Shown here piece by piece: positions 45,954 through 54,447 of a stretch of 64,000 nt of DNA. The position numbers were made by a program, and so were the translations under genes. The notes beneath the pieces were generated by a model that was given only the letters and a program-made list of their open reading frames with translations, made no database searches and was not told where the DNA came from. The stretch covers positions 27,376 through 91,375 of the forward strand of contig CAKVDW010000006.1 of NCBI GenBank assembly GCA_934728065.1. Reading direction: 5' to 3'. The stretch comes from an uncultured Campylobacter sp. (GTDB lineage: Bacteria; Campylobacterota; Campylobacteria; Campylobacterales; Campylobacteraceae). How positions within the stretch are numbered: the first letter of the stretch is position 1; each line of letters opens with the position of its first letter.

Positions 45954-47016
45954 CGATTTTTTCCCTTGTGTCAAAGTAAATTTCACTTTTTGCCACAATC
46001 TCAACCCTGCCTTGTGGCAAATGCTCGCTTATGATAATCGGACTTAGATTATAGGCTTTAAAGAGCTTTTGGCGGAGTGCGATTTCCTTTTCTACGCTCA
46101 AAGGCTTTTTCAAAAATGCCTCAAAGCTTGGAAATTTGCCCTTGCAAAGGGCGTTAAAATACTCAAAATCCCAAAACACAAGCTCATCTTTAAAAACCCG
46201 CAAAACGCCCTTTAAATTCTCATTTTGCGAAAAGCAAATTTTTGCATTTTTAAAGTGCGAGTAAAACAAAATGTGCGCTTTTATGGGCTTTTTATCCACG
46301 CAAATTTTCGCGCTCAACAAACGATAATTTAAAAATTTCTCCCTTTCAAGCTGAAATTTTACGCCCTTTTTTTCAAGCCTAGCAAGCTTTTTGTAAAGCC
46401 TCGTCCTTGCCTCAATGCTAGCTGGCAGCACTTGGCGCGTGATAGGACTCATCAGCTCATCGACAAAGGGGCGATTTTGCCTTTGTTTGATGAGAGCGTA
46501 AAGGCAACCGCAATAATTTTGATGATAAAGCATAGCCTCTTTTGCAAGCGCAAACTGCCTCTGCGTGCCGCCGTTTTTGCGAAAATCAGGCGCAACAAAG
46601 GTAATGCCAAATTTCGCGCACTCTTTTTGCAAGGCGCGTTCAAGTTGCTTTAAATCCTTTTTTGGACTCGTTAAAAGCGTGGTTGTAAGGCTTTTTTCGC
46701 CGATTTTGTGGGCGAATTCAACGCTTTTTCCAAGCCTTTCATCAAAGCAAATTTCGCAACGCTTGCCCTTTTCAGGCTCATTTTCATAGCCTTTTGTCGC
46801 GCACAGCCATTTTTCAAATTCATACTTGCCCTTGTAGAGTTTAACGCCTATTTTATCGCAACTTCGCTTGACATCTAAAAAGCGAAGCTCGTATTCAGCT
46901 TGTGGGTGTATGTTTGAGTCGTAGAAAAAGCCTACTAAATTTTCGTTTGGGTAAAGTTTTTTAAGCTCACTGATGAAAAAATGGCTATCTACGCTGCAAC
47001 AAATGTGTATCAGCAC
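45943..47016 (-). CDS. queH: Epoxyqueuosine reductase QueH
   Basis: A 357-aa protein with the DUF208/QueH signature: LIHICCSVDSHF at the N-terminus (CC pair), FYDSNIHPQAEYELRF, GKRCEICFDERL (CxxC), TTTLLTSPKKDL and NYCGCLYAL (CxC). QueH performs the last step of queuosine synthesis in tRNA, replacing QueG. It is longer than typical QueH (about 200-250 aa), with an extra C-terminal domain of about 150 residues of unknown role. The start overlaps the stop of bcp by one base, and the 3' end overlaps the restriction gene by 11 bp. Confidence 0.9.
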   Translation of the reverse strand: MLIHICCSVDSHFFISELKKLYPNENLVGFFYDSNIHPQAEYELRFLDVKRSCDKIGVKLYKGKYEFEKWLCATKGYENEPEKGKRCEICFDERLGKSVEFAHKIGEKSLTTTLLTSPKKDLKQLERALQKECAKFGITFVAPDFRKNGGTQRQFALAKEAMLYHQNYCGCLYALIKQRQNRPFVDELMSPITRQVLPASIEARTRLYKKLARLEKKGVKFQLEREKFLNYRLLSAKICVDKKPIKAHILFYSHFKNAKICFSQNENLKGVLRVFKDELVFWDFEYFNALCKGKFPSFEAFLKKPLSVEKEIALRQKLFKAYNLSPIIISEHLPQGRVEIVAKSEIYFDTREKIVRI

Positions 47017-47477
47017 TACAAACTTTCAAGCACCGCTTTGGCGTGCTGGGCGCGGGGATTGACATTGCGAAAGATTTGCGCGATTTTACCGCTCTCATCA
47101 ATGATGAAAGTGCTGCGGATAATGCCCTCATACTCTTTGCCGTAGTTCTTTTTAAGCCCCCAAGCGCCGTATTTGCGTGCTGTTTCGTTGCCTGTGTCGC
47201 ACAAAAGCGTGTGTTTGAGCTTGAATTTGTCGATAAATTTGCAATGTGATTGAGCATTGTCGCCGCTTATGCCGAGTATCACGGCATTTTTTGCCAAAAA
47301 TTCATCATAAAGTGCGCTGAATTCGTTTGCCTCGATGGTGCAACCGGGCGTGTCGTCCTTTGGGTAAAAGTATAAAACCACCTTTTTGCCCGCAAAATCA
47401 GCAAGCGAAATTTGCACTTCATCTTGGTTTAAAAGGCTAAATTCAGGGGCTTTGTCGTTTATTTTAAGTTCGTTCAT
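47016..47477 (-). CDS. bcp: Thiol peroxidase Bcp (peroxiredoxin Q)
   Basis: A 153-aa peroxiredoxin. KVVLYFYPKDDTPGCTIEANEF carries the peroxidatic Cys (TPGCT). The resolving Cys found five residues later in E. coli Bcp is absent here (Asn/Glu), so it works as a one-Cys enzyme or uses another Cys. The C-terminal RSTFIIDESGKIAQIF is typical. Reduces organic peroxides with thioredoxin. It is in an operon with queH. Confidence 0.93.
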   Translation of the reverse strand: MNELKINDKAPEFSLLNQDEVQISLADFAGKKVVLYFYPKDDTPGCTIEANEFSALYDEFLAKNAVILGISGDNAQSHCKFIDKFKLKHTLLCDTGNETARKYGAWGLKKNYGKEYEGIIRSTFIIDESGKIAQIFRNVNPRAQHAKAVLESL

Positions 47478-47562
47478 CGTGTGTCCTTTTGGTAAAATAA
47501 AAATTATAACCTTTTAAGGTATATCAAGTTTAAACGCTTTTTGCTCGAAATAGCGGGCAAAT

Positions 47563-47784
47563 TCACAGGCGCAATCTTTCGTTTAAGCCTTGTTCTATGG
47601 CTTCAAGTTCGCTTAAAAAGTCCTTTTGCGCTTGCATCAGCTCTTTGAATTTAAAGCCAAGCAGCACGATGGAGTAAAGCTCTGGCTTGTGTTTGCGCCA
47701 ATTATAAAGTGTCTTTGTATCTACCTTTAAAATGCCCGCCATATCACGCTGGCTGAGTTTGCTAGGGGTTTTCATCTCTTTCAT
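47563..47784 (-). CDS. Small helix-turn-helix protein
   Basis: A 73-aa protein with one helix-turn-helix, KLSQRDMAGILKVDTKTLYNWRKHKPELY (residues 9-37), and a helical tail. The fold resembles MerR/phage Cro-type DNA-binding helices. AAGGAAGTG precedes the ATG. It stands next to a lipoprotein and an unknown protein, in an accessory region. The target is unknown. Confidence 0.7.
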   Translation of the reverse strand: MKEMKTPSKLSQRDMAGILKVDTKTLYNWRKHKPELYSIVLLGFKFKELMQAQKDFLSELEAIEQGLNERLRL

Positions 47785-47955
47785 ACACTTCCTTAAAAGC
47801 TAAATTTTTTAAGGAATTTAGTGCATTTTCTCATAAAAACCAACAAAGGAAATAATACCAAAATACCACAAAAATCAAGCAATAATTACTTTGTTAAAAA
47901 TTAAGTTTATTTTATATAAATTCATAACCTACAATTTCTTTTTAAGGACAAAACT

Positions 47956-48399
47956 ATGTTTCTAAAATCCAAATTTTTAGGTGTTGCGTTAGCAACTTTT
48001 GTGGCGTTTGCCTTTACGGGCTGCGATGAGGTGAAAGGGCTTGCAGCAAGCGTGAGTATAGAAGAGCCTTTGGTGGAGATAGCCTATACTAATAGTGGTG
48101 TTCCTTATCTGCGCATTCAGTCCCAAGATAATGACACCGTTATCGAAGATATCATTATCAACCGTGGTAATTGTGCTGTCTTTAAATGGATACGCGACGA
48201 TATGAACATATATGCGACAGAGGAGGCTTGCAGAAAAAACGGAAAGACGGAATGCAAACCTATGTATCCTAAAAAATTGCCTTATGGAGAAGAATTTGTC
48301 CCTGGTAACGGGCTAAGATATGTATGCCGTGCAGATACAATCATCGAAGTCGAACTTGTCGTCAATGGTGGCGGACATTTGACTTATAAGTTCAAATAA
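47956..48399 (+). CDS. Hypothetical lipoprotein
   Basis: A 147-aa protein with a signal peptide and lipobox (FAFTGCDEVK, Cys 23). The mature part is beta-rich, with four further Cys (GNCAVFKW, EEACRKNGKTECKP, LRYVCRAD) that could form two disulphides. No family was recognised. AAGGACAAA precedes the ATG. It is divergent from the HTH gene and followed by a strong hairpin. Confidence 0.7.
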   Translation: MFLKSKFLGVALATFVAFAFTGCDEVKGLAASVSIEEPLVEIAYTNSGVPYLRIQSQDNDTVIEDIIINRGNCAVFKWIRDDMNIYATEEACRKNGKTECKPMYPKKLPYGEEFVPGNGLRYVCRADTIIEVELVVNGGGHLTYKFK

Positions 48400-48400
48400 A

Positions 48401-48434
48401 AATTTCATCAAGGCAACTTTGCCTTGATGAAATT
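48401..48434. terminator. Perfect 15-bp hairpin after the lipoprotein gene
   Basis: AATTTCATCAAGGCA pairs perfectly with TGCCTTGATGAAATT around ACTT. It follows the stop by 1 bp. No T-run follows on plus, but the A-rich preceding stretch would give U's for minus-strand transcripts. Confidence 0.75.
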
Positions 48435-48463
48435 GTGCCAACTTACGCAGAAAGGACAAAACA

Positions 48464-49150
48464 ATGGCAAACAAAGACAATCCATCAACAAAAATTTCAT
48501 TTTTCTATGAAAGTGAATTTGTCGAAAAACTTTGGACTAAAATAGTTAGTGATAGGCTTTTTAGCTATCAAAAGAATGACATTTGCGATTATTTGCTTTA
48601 TCTTTTCAACGCTCACAGCAAGGATAAATTTTTGGATACAAATTCCAACGAGCAAAACGAACGCTTGCTCAAAATGAATGCAAGCAAAATCAAGGCGAGC
48701 AAGAAAAATATCGCTGTTAAATTTATGGATAATGATGAGTATAACGATATATTTAAACGCTTTTTAGAGATGATTAACAACGGCGAAATCATCTTGCGAG
48801 AGAGCAAAGAGCATAAAATCAAATTCACACTAGAAGATAAGGCAATGCAAGATGTGCTCAATGCTAAACTCAAAGCAAATAAGCGCGAAACGCTTGAACC
48901 TACAAATTTTGGCTCTGAAAATGTCGAAATTTCAATCAAATCATTTATCGCTATGCTTGAAAGTGCTGTAAAGGACTTCAACAAGCCGCAAGTCGAGCTT
49001 GAAAAAGCTATACACAAATGCAAGGGTATAGATAGAAATTTAACGCTTGGCAAAATTTTTGATGCTGTGGCTAATGCGCCGCAAGATTATGGTGTAAGCT
49101 TTTTAAGAGAACTTGTGTCAAATGCTTATGGCATTTTTGCGAAAAAGTGA
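48464..49150 (+). CDS. Hypothetical protein, unrecognised, 228 aa
   Basis: Soluble and Lys/Asn-rich without signal peptide or Cys clusters. It is mainly helical (KISFFYESEFVEKLWTKIVS, KFTLEDKAMQDVLNAKLKAN) and carries a C-terminal region with VSFLRELVSNAYGIFAKK. I do not recognise a domain. AAAGGACAAAACA precedes the ATG. It follows a strong hairpin and precedes a repeat-rich non-coding island, so it is probably monocistronic accessory DNA. Confidence 0.6.
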   Translation: MANKDNPSTKISFFYESEFVEKLWTKIVSDRLFSYQKNDICDYLLYLFNAHSKDKFLDTNSNEQNERLLKMNASKIKASKKNIAVKFMDNDEYNDIFKRFLEMINNGEIILRESKEHKIKFTLEDKAMQDVLNAKLKANKRETLEPTNFGSENVEISIKSFIAMLESAVKDFNKPQVELEKAIHKCKGIDRNLTLGKIFDAVANAPQDYGVSFLRELVSNAYGIFAKK

Positions 49151-49233
49151 TAAATTTGTTATTTTTATTTGCTTGTCATTTCGTGGTGAGATAAACTTAT
49201 GCAAATACCGATGAATTCAGCTAATTTGTCATT

Positions 49234-49356
49234 AAATTCAAAGTGCGCTTTTATTTGTCATTACAAAACTTCGTAAATTTAAAGTATATTTGTGTCCGTC
49301 ATTACACTCTTTATAAATTTAAAGTGTGGTTTTGTTTATCATTACCAAGCAAAACA
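49234..49356. repeat. Three degenerate tandem units of about 40 bp
   Basis: Units begin AAATTCAAAGTG (49234), AAATTTAAAGTA (49275) and AAATTTAAAGTG (49315). Each continues with a T/G-rich stretch and (G/A)TCATTAC. The period is 40-41 bp. Confidence 0.55.
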
Positions 49357-49483
49357 CAAAAACGCTTTCTAATCGCCTTGCACGCAAGACATAAACCTTG
49401 TGCGACAAACCATAAAAAGCCAAAATTTAAGTTTTACACCCAAATTTTCAACCACTAAAACCACAAAACGCAAACCCTTAAAC

Positions 49484-49709
49484 CTTGTCATACTGCTTTA
49501 ATCTTGTCATACTAAATGCTTTTTTGTCATACTGACTTGGTTTTTGTCATATTGAGCCGTAGGCGAAATATCCATAGAATTTAAAACACACCCTAATTTT
49601 ATGGATACTTCGGGCTTTGCCCTCAGTATGACAAAAAAGCATTTAATATGACAAGAAAAATAGGTGCTTTGGCTAAAGCCTCGGTATGACAATTTATAAG
49701 TATGACAAG
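49484..49709. repeat. Palindromic element cluster (TGTCATACTGA family), copy C and fragments
   Basis: Half-arms TGTCATACT occur at about 49486, 49506 and 49525. A full hairpin runs 49544-49634: TTGTCATATTGAG and CGAAATATCCAT against ATGGATACTTCG and CTCAGTATGACAA. Inverted half-arms (TATGACAA) follow near 49648, 49685 and 49701. The ends and the GAAGTATCC block match the copies at 8945-9177. Confidence 0.65.
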
Positions 49710-49998
49710 ATTTATGGATTGCCACAAATTTACACACTTTTGCCTTGCAAATTCTCTCAATGACAGAGCAAAATCCTTGTCATTACTCCCTTTGCAAAAG
49801 CAAATAATGCTAATTAACTTGCAAGACCCTAATCTTTCGTTTAAAATCAAACAATAATATTTTATTGAAAATTAAGCTGATTTTGTCTAATATTTTATAA
49901 TTATTTTTGGCTTTAAAGACTTAAATTCTAGCTTTTGTATTAGCCAAAGATTAATAAAAGGATTTAATCTTAAATAAATTTCTTAAAAAGGGGTTAAG

Positions 49999-50502
49999 AT
50001 GACTGAGAGGTCAAAAGAAATTTTTTCTGATGGGGTAAAACTGCGACAAAAGCTGGGCATTTACCTTCAAACACCTGAAAAGGTAGAGATTTACGCACAG
50101 GCTGCTGAAAAAATGTTTGCTAAAACAGGTGGCACAGGTATAGGATATGTGATAACTTGGAGTTGGTGGGCTTTTTTTGGTAGTTGGGGATTTTTTCTTT
50201 ATAGAAAATGCTATTTTGCCACTGCAATCTTTTTTATTCTTCCCTTTTTGCCGATGATTCCGCTTTTGTTAATAATTATTATTTGTGCTGTTCTAGCAAA
50301 ATATCGGGTTATTAAGAATTTTGAGAGAAAGCTTGATTTAGAAGATGATGCGCAACTAGCAACAGGTGTCAATAAATGGGCTATTTATCTCATTATAGCT
50401 TTAATTTTAATATTTAGCTTGTTGATTTTTTTTGCAAATTATGAAGAAACATTAATGTTAAGTGATGACCCTTTAGAAATTTTCAATATGAGAAGATTTT
50501 AG
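49999..50502 (+). CDS. Membrane protein, DUF2628-like
   Basis: A 167-aa protein. A cytoplasmic helical N-terminus (EIFSDGVKLRQKLGIYLQTPEK) is followed by ITWSWWAFFGSWGFFLYRKCYFATAIFF and a second hydrophobic block, LPFLPMIPLLLIIIICAVLA. RYRVIKNFERKL sits in the cytoplasm, then a third helix (WAIYLIIALILIFSLLIFFA). The W-x-FFGxWGFFLYRKxY pattern is that of small inner-membrane proteins in the DUF2628 group. Function unknown. AAAAAGGGG precedes the ATG. Confidence 0.75.
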   Translation: MTERSKEIFSDGVKLRQKLGIYLQTPEKVEIYAQAAEKMFAKTGGTGIGYVITWSWWAFFGSWGFFLYRKCYFATAIFFILPFLPMIPLLLIIIICAVLAKYRVIKNFERKLDLEDDAQLATGVNKWAIYLIIALILIFSLLIFFANYEETLMLSDDPLEIFNMRRF

Positions 50503-50547
50503 CAAAATTTTTAGTTTTAAAATGACCTAAAAGCGTAAATTTGTGAA

Positions 50548-50576
50548 AAGGTGGCTTTGCATTATAAAGCCACCTT
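50548..50576. terminator. Bidirectional hairpin terminator
   Basis: AAGGTGGCTTT and AAAGCCACCTT pair perfectly (11 bp) around GCATTAT, between two convergent genes. Confidence 0.8.
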
Positions 50577-50600
50577 CAAGCCTTAATCATTAATGTTAAA

Positions 50601-50804
50601 TTATTTTTTACCCTTTTTAATCGCTTCAACAGTCAATCCGCCAAAAGCTATATCATAAGGCTCGATAGGCTCTATCATCACCACTATCCTTTCTTTTGCC
50701 TTGTTGTATTTTGTGCTTAAAAGCTCGGTTATATCTTTGATGAGAGCGGCTTTTTCGTCCTTTTCAAGCTCTGGTTTAGCAAGTTTTATCGTTACTATGG
50801 GCAT
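50601..50804 (-). CDS. 4-oxalocrotonate tautomerase family protein
   Basis: A 67-aa protein that keeps the catalytic N-terminal Pro (MPIVTIKLAKPELEKDEKAAL) and the helix-strand pattern with VVMIEPIEPYDIAFGG. Small tautomerases of this type form hexamers. C. jejuni has a homologue (Cj0270, DmpI-like) next to bcp (Cj0271). The physiological substrate is unknown. Confidence 0.9.
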   Translation of the reverse strand: MPIVTIKLAKPELEKDEKAALIKDITELLSTKYNKAKERIVVMIEPIEPYDIAFGGLTVEAIKKGKK

Positions 50805-50910
50805 AACATTTCCTTTTCAATTTTTAAAGACATTGTAGCATATCTTGGCTAATCTTACATAATTTAACAATGTTTTGCAAAACAAAATGGATTTTTAGAA
50901 AAAATTTCGC

Positions 50911-50916
50911 TATAAT
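50911..50916 (+). promoter_or_regulatory. CNNM-family gene promoter -10
   Basis: CGCTATAATTAC lies 31 bp before the chosen TTG start. Downstream AAGGAG at 50935-50940 fixes the start codon at 50947 rather than at the in-frame TTG at 50932. Confidence 0.6.
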
Positions 50917-50946
50917 TACAAAAGTTAAAGTTTGAAGGAGTATTTT

Positions 50947-52281
50947 TTGGACCCCAGCCAGATTCCCCCTGCTATTAATGCAGGATATTCTACTTTTATG
51001 ATTTTTGTTGCTTTCATTTTCGTCTTTTTGAATGGTTTTTTTGTGCTTTCTGAATTTAGCATTGTTAAGGTTCGCCGTTCAAAACTCGAACAGCTCGTTA
51101 AAGAAAAGAAGCCAAATGCCAAACAAGCTTTAGAAATAACCTCAAAGCTTGATACCTATCTTAGTGCTTGTCAGCTTGGCATTACCTTAAGTTCTTTGGC
51201 TTTAGGCTGGATAGGTGAGCCTGCTATTGCAAAGCTTTTAGCTTTTTGGCTGTCGCCTTTTGAGCTTTCTAATGCTTTGTTGCACACTATTTCTTTTGTG
51301 GTTGCCTTTTCTTTCATTACTCTTTTGCATGTTGTTGTAGGAGAGCTTGTGCCAAAGAGTGTTGCCATAGCTATGGCTGATAAAACAGCACTTTGGGTAG
51401 CAAAGCCTTTGCACATTTTTTGGATACTCTTTTTGCCGCTCATCAAAACCTTTGATTTTTTAGCAAGCGTTTCTTTAAGGCTTATTAGGGTAAAGCCAGC
51501 TAAAGAAAGCGATGAAATGGCTCTTTCTGAAGAAGAGATTAAAATTATAGCGAGTGAAAGCCAAAAAGGTGGAATTTTAGATGAATTTGAAACTGAAATC
51601 ATAAGAAATGCTGTTGATTTTAGTGATATAGTCGCTAAAGAAGTGATGACACCAAGAAAAGATATGGTTTGTCTTAACAAAAACAAGTCTTACAAAGAAA
51701 ATATGAAAATAGTTAGTGAAAACAAACACACGAGATTTCCTTATATAGATGATTCTAAAGATAGCATTTTGGGGATTATTCATATAAGGGATTTGATGCA
51801 AAATGAGATTACACAAGGTAAAAAGGACTTAGATGACTTCGTGCGACCTATATTTTTAGTGCCTGAAAATGTCAGCATTTCTAAAATTCTCATTCGTATG
51901 AATAAAGAGCGAACGCACACGGCTTTAGTGGTTGATGAGTATGGCGGCACGGCTGGGCTTATAACGATGGAAGATATAATGGAAGAAATTGTAGGCGACA
52001 TTAACGATGAACACGATGATAAAAGCGAAAACTACAAAAAACTTGGGGAAAATGTCTATGAATTTAAGGGGCGTTGTGATATAGAAACGGTTGAGGATTT
52101 GCTTTTAATCAGCTTTGATGATAATTTAGAGCAAGTAACCATAGGGGGTTATGTGTTTAATCTCTTGGGGCGTTTGCCTGTTGTTGGGGATAGAACTGAA
52201 GATGAGCTTTGTCATTACGAAATCAAAAAAATGGATGGCAATTCCATAGACAAGGTAAAAGTCGCCAAAAAGATAGAGTGA
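50947..52281 (+). CDS. CNNM/CorC (TlyC-type) transporter-like protein
   Basis: Starts at TTG 50947 (MDPSQIPPAIN) behind AAGGAG; the in-frame TTG 15 bp earlier would contain the ribosome site. Domains: DUF21 membrane region (residues about 12-195, with LNGFFVLSEFSIVKVRRSKLEQL and ACQLGITLSSLALGWIGEPAI), two CBS domains (VAKEVMTPRKDMVCL to VDEYGGTAGLITMEDIMEEIVGDI) and a C-terminal CorC/HlyC domain (GRCDIETVEDLL). Family members act in magnesium/cobalt efflux. C. jejuni Cj0183 is the likely relative. The earlier name haemolysin is not supported. Confidence 0.9.
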   Translation: MDPSQIPPAINAGYSTFMIFVAFIFVFLNGFFVLSEFSIVKVRRSKLEQLVKEKKPNAKQALEITSKLDTYLSACQLGITLSSLALGWIGEPAIAKLLAFWLSPFELSNALLHTISFVVAFSFITLLHVVVGELVPKSVAIAMADKTALWVAKPLHIFWILFLPLIKTFDFLASVSLRLIRVKPAKESDEMALSEEEIKIIASESQKGGILDEFETEIIRNAVDFSDIVAKEVMTPRKDMVCLNKNKSYKENMKIVSENKHTRFPYIDDSKDSILGIIHIRDLMQNEITQGKKDLDDFVRPIFLVPENVSISKILIRMNKERTHTALVVDEYGGTAGLITMEDIMEEIVGDINDEHDDKSENYKKLGENVYEFKGRCDIETVEDLLLISFDDNLEQVTIGGYVFNLLGRLPVVGDRTEDELCHYEIKKMDGNSIDKVKVAKKIE

Positions 52282-53430
52282 TTATTTAAGAAAATAGTCT
52301 TTGTTTGTGAGGTTTTTGATTTTTTTAAAGTCAATATCGCTCTTTCCAAAAAAGCCAAGTTCAGCATCTTTGTGGCAAAAACCACAATTTGCCCTACTTT
52401 TTACCTTTGGTTGCTTAAAAAGCTCATCATCTAAATCTTTGTGTGCATTTTTATAAAATTTATATTGAGTAATGGCGATTTCATCGAGATTTTCATTTGC
52501 CAAATTTGCCTTAAAGCGAGTGTTGTATTGCTCTGTTGAATGAGCGTTTAAAAAGGCTGAAATTTGTTTAAAATCATCATCATCTAAACTTGCATCATCT
52601 CCAAAGTGATTTTCAAGCTCGCTCATTAAATTAACCCAAGCCTTTTGTGGTAAAAGATAAGGCGTATAAGCAATATGACAACTGCCACATTCTTTTTTAT
52701 AAAGCTCATAAGCACTTATATCAAGCGTAAATTTTGGAACAGGATAAGAGCTTAAAAGCACATTTTTAGGATTTATAATATAAACAAAAAAAGCTGCCAC
52801 AAAAACCACACTTACAAGAAAAAACACCCTTTGAAAGATATTTAGATGAATGGATTCGTCTTTTTGCGTGAGTTTATAGCCACTAATCATAGAATTTATA
52901 GAATCAAATTTGTTATAAAATTTATCTATCATCGCTCCACAAATATGCACTAAAACTACTATCAAAAGAGCATAAGCGACAAAGTTATGAAAAGGTTTAA
53001 GAAAGTCTAAATAAGAAAAATACAAGTTGGCAAAAATTCCTTTTTGCTGACTTGCTCCCCAAAGTAAAAGCCCGCTTACTCCAAGTAAGATACCAAGAGT
53101 AAGCATCAAAATAATGGCGTAGCTTGAAGCTGGATTATGCCCTATAAAATGCCTTTTCTGCCCTAAAATACTGCGTAAATACTCAAAAACTCCCTCGAAT
53201 TCAAAGTCCTTAAAACGCGAATATCTTGTGCCAACAAAGCCCCAAATCACTCTTACAATCACGCCAACAAAAAAAAGTAAGCCAAAAACGGCGTGAAAAT
53301 AAAAATACTGCCTTGCATCAAAGAGTAAAAAAGCAAAGAAAAAGCAAAGTATCAAAAAAATATGATAAAAGCGGTTTAAAAAGGGATAAACATAACTTTT
53401 AACACTATTTTTAATCACGCCACGCTCCAT
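52282..53430 (-). CDS. Cytochrome b561 fused to a diheme cytochrome c domain
   Basis: A 382-aa protein. The N-terminal half is a cytochrome b561-type membrane domain with four to five hydrophobic segments (FLILCFFFAFLLFD, VFGLLFFVGVIVRVIWGF) and His ligands in DARQYFYFHAVFG, PFHNFVAYALLIVVLVHI. A periplasmic C-terminal half has two haem c sites, YKKECGSCHIAY and ANCGFCHKDA. The C-terminal half is clearly related to the neighbouring diheme protein. It probably carries electrons between quinol and periplasmic c-type cytochromes. The start is within the end of the preceding gene. Confidence 0.85.
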   Translation of the reverse strand: MERGVIKNSVKSYVYPFLNRFYHIFLILCFFFAFLLFDARQYFYFHAVFGLLFFVGVIVRVIWGFVGTRYSRFKDFEFEGVFEYLRSILGQKRHFIGHNPASSYAIILMLTLGILLGVSGLLLWGASQQKGIFANLYFSYLDFLKPFHNFVAYALLIVVLVHICGAMIDKFYNKFDSINSMISGYKLTQKDESIHLNIFQRVFFLVSVVFVAAFFVYIINPKNVLLSSYPVPKFTLDISAYELYKKECGSCHIAYTPYLLPQKAWVNLMSELENHFGDDASLDDDDFKQISAFLNAHSTEQYNTRFKANLANENLDEIAITQYKFYKNAHKDLDDELFKQPKVKSRANCGFCHKDAELGFFGKSDIDFKKIKNLTNKDYFLK

Positions 53431-53950
53431 AATTTGGTATATTCACCGTTCTTTTGCTGTATTCGCCTCTTTCAGCACCTTCTCTATGGCAAGCAGCACA
53501 ACGAGCTAATGAACGAACTTCTTTTTGTTCTATAAGTCTTTTATCGATTTTTCTGTGCTTGCGTTGCAAATACGGAATTTGAGTAAGACTTGTATAAAGT
53601 GTGCCTTGTTGTAAAGAGCGGGTGATTCTTACACTTCTTTTGTAATTTGAAGTTTCACTTGCATTTTGCACCAAATAATTTTCAATCTTCACCCTATCAC
53701 TCTCATCAATGCTTGCATCAGTGCCATAGTGTTGATTGAGCGTTTTCATTATATGTTGCCACGAAGAACTTGGTAAAAGTCCAGCTTGATAGCCAAAATG
53801 ACAACTAGCGCACTCTTTAGTATAGAGTTCATTTGGCACTACGGCTACACCTCTGCCACCGTAACCGCCGTAATATCTTTCTTTAGCATTTAAATTTATC
53901 ACAAAAAAGCCTAAAATCACGAGGCTTAATGCCATAATTATCTTTTTCAT
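53411..53950 (-). CDS. Periplasmic diheme cytochrome c (DHC)
   Basis: From ATG 53950 (MKKIIMALSLVILGFF) the protein is 179 aa; GAGGAAATAGCT precedes it, and an upstream in-frame ATG would add a poor leader. A signal peptide ends near LNAK. Haem sites are YTKECASCHFGY and ARCAACHREG. The whole mature domain (LPSSSWQHIMKTLNQHYGTD, DASIDESDRVKIENYL) parallels the C-terminal half of the fused cytochrome b. It accepts electrons in the periplasm. It overlaps the cytochrome b start by 20 bp. Confidence 0.87.
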   Translation of the reverse strand: MKKIIMALSLVILGFFVINLNAKERYYGGYGGRGVAVVPNELYTKECASCHFGYQAGLLPSSSWQHIMKTLNQHYGTDASIDESDRVKIENYLVQNASETSNYKRSVRITRSLQQGTLYTSLTQIPYLQRKHRKIDKRLIEQKEVRSLARCAACHREGAERGEYSKRTVNIPNYGAWRD

Positions 53951-53960
53951 AGCTATTTCC

Positions 53961-54383
53961 TCACTGTTTAATGAGATAATAAAGCACATCGCCTTTTTCT
54001 AGTGCTGTGCCTTCACGCAAAAAAACATCATTAAAATTGCGTTTGAGCCACTTTTTAACCTCTTTTGTATCTGTTAAACGGCTAGGATTTACACTTGGGG
54101 CAAGTGGTGCTATGGTTTTACCTGTAAAAACATTTGTCGCACCCTTTTTTAAATCAACATTATGGCAGCTTTGACAGGATAATATCTCATCATTTTTGCC
54201 CTTGTTTTTAGTGGCAAAAAGCTTTTCTCCTCGACTTGCATCAAAGTCTGTAAAAGCTGAATTTTGTGCTTTTGCCTCAGTTTTAAGCTCATTGATATAA
54301 GCTTGCATAGCTGGATTAAATTCAGCAGCTTCTAAATTTAGACCAAATAAAACAAGACTTGAGAATAAGATATTTTTTCTCAT
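53961..54383 (-). CDS. DUF1924-type monohaem cytochrome c (SHP-like)
   Basis: A 140-aa protein with a signal peptide (ILFSSLVLFGLNLEA) and one haem site, LSCQSCHNVDLKKGA. GEKLFATKNKG, TGKTIAPLAPSVNPSRLTD and WLKRNFNDVFLREGTALEKGDVLYYL are features of DUF1924 proteins related to the Rhodobacter haem protein SHP, which binds oxygen or NO. It is first in an operon of three: SHP-like, diheme c and b561-c. This set is known in other proteobacteria, and its function is poorly described. Confidence 0.85.
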   Translation of the reverse strand: MRKNILFSSLVLFGLNLEAAEFNPAMQAYINELKTEAKAQNSAFTDFDASRGEKLFATKNKGKNDEILSCQSCHNVDLKKGATNVFTGKTIAPLAPSVNPSRLTDTKEVKKWLKRNFNDVFLREGTALEKGDVLYYLIKQ

Positions 54384-54447
54384 TTTCTACTCCTTTTTGA
54401 TAAAATTAAATGAAGTCTATCAAAAAAGTGTGAAGTGTTTGTGAATT

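Larger units (their letters stand above)
49151..49998. other. Repeat-rich non-coding island
   Basis: About 850 bp with no credible gene. It holds a degenerate three-unit tandem repeat and then many direct and inverted copies of the TGTCATACTGA motif also seen after selB. The last 150 bp are AT-rich and lead to the next gene. Confidence 0.7.
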
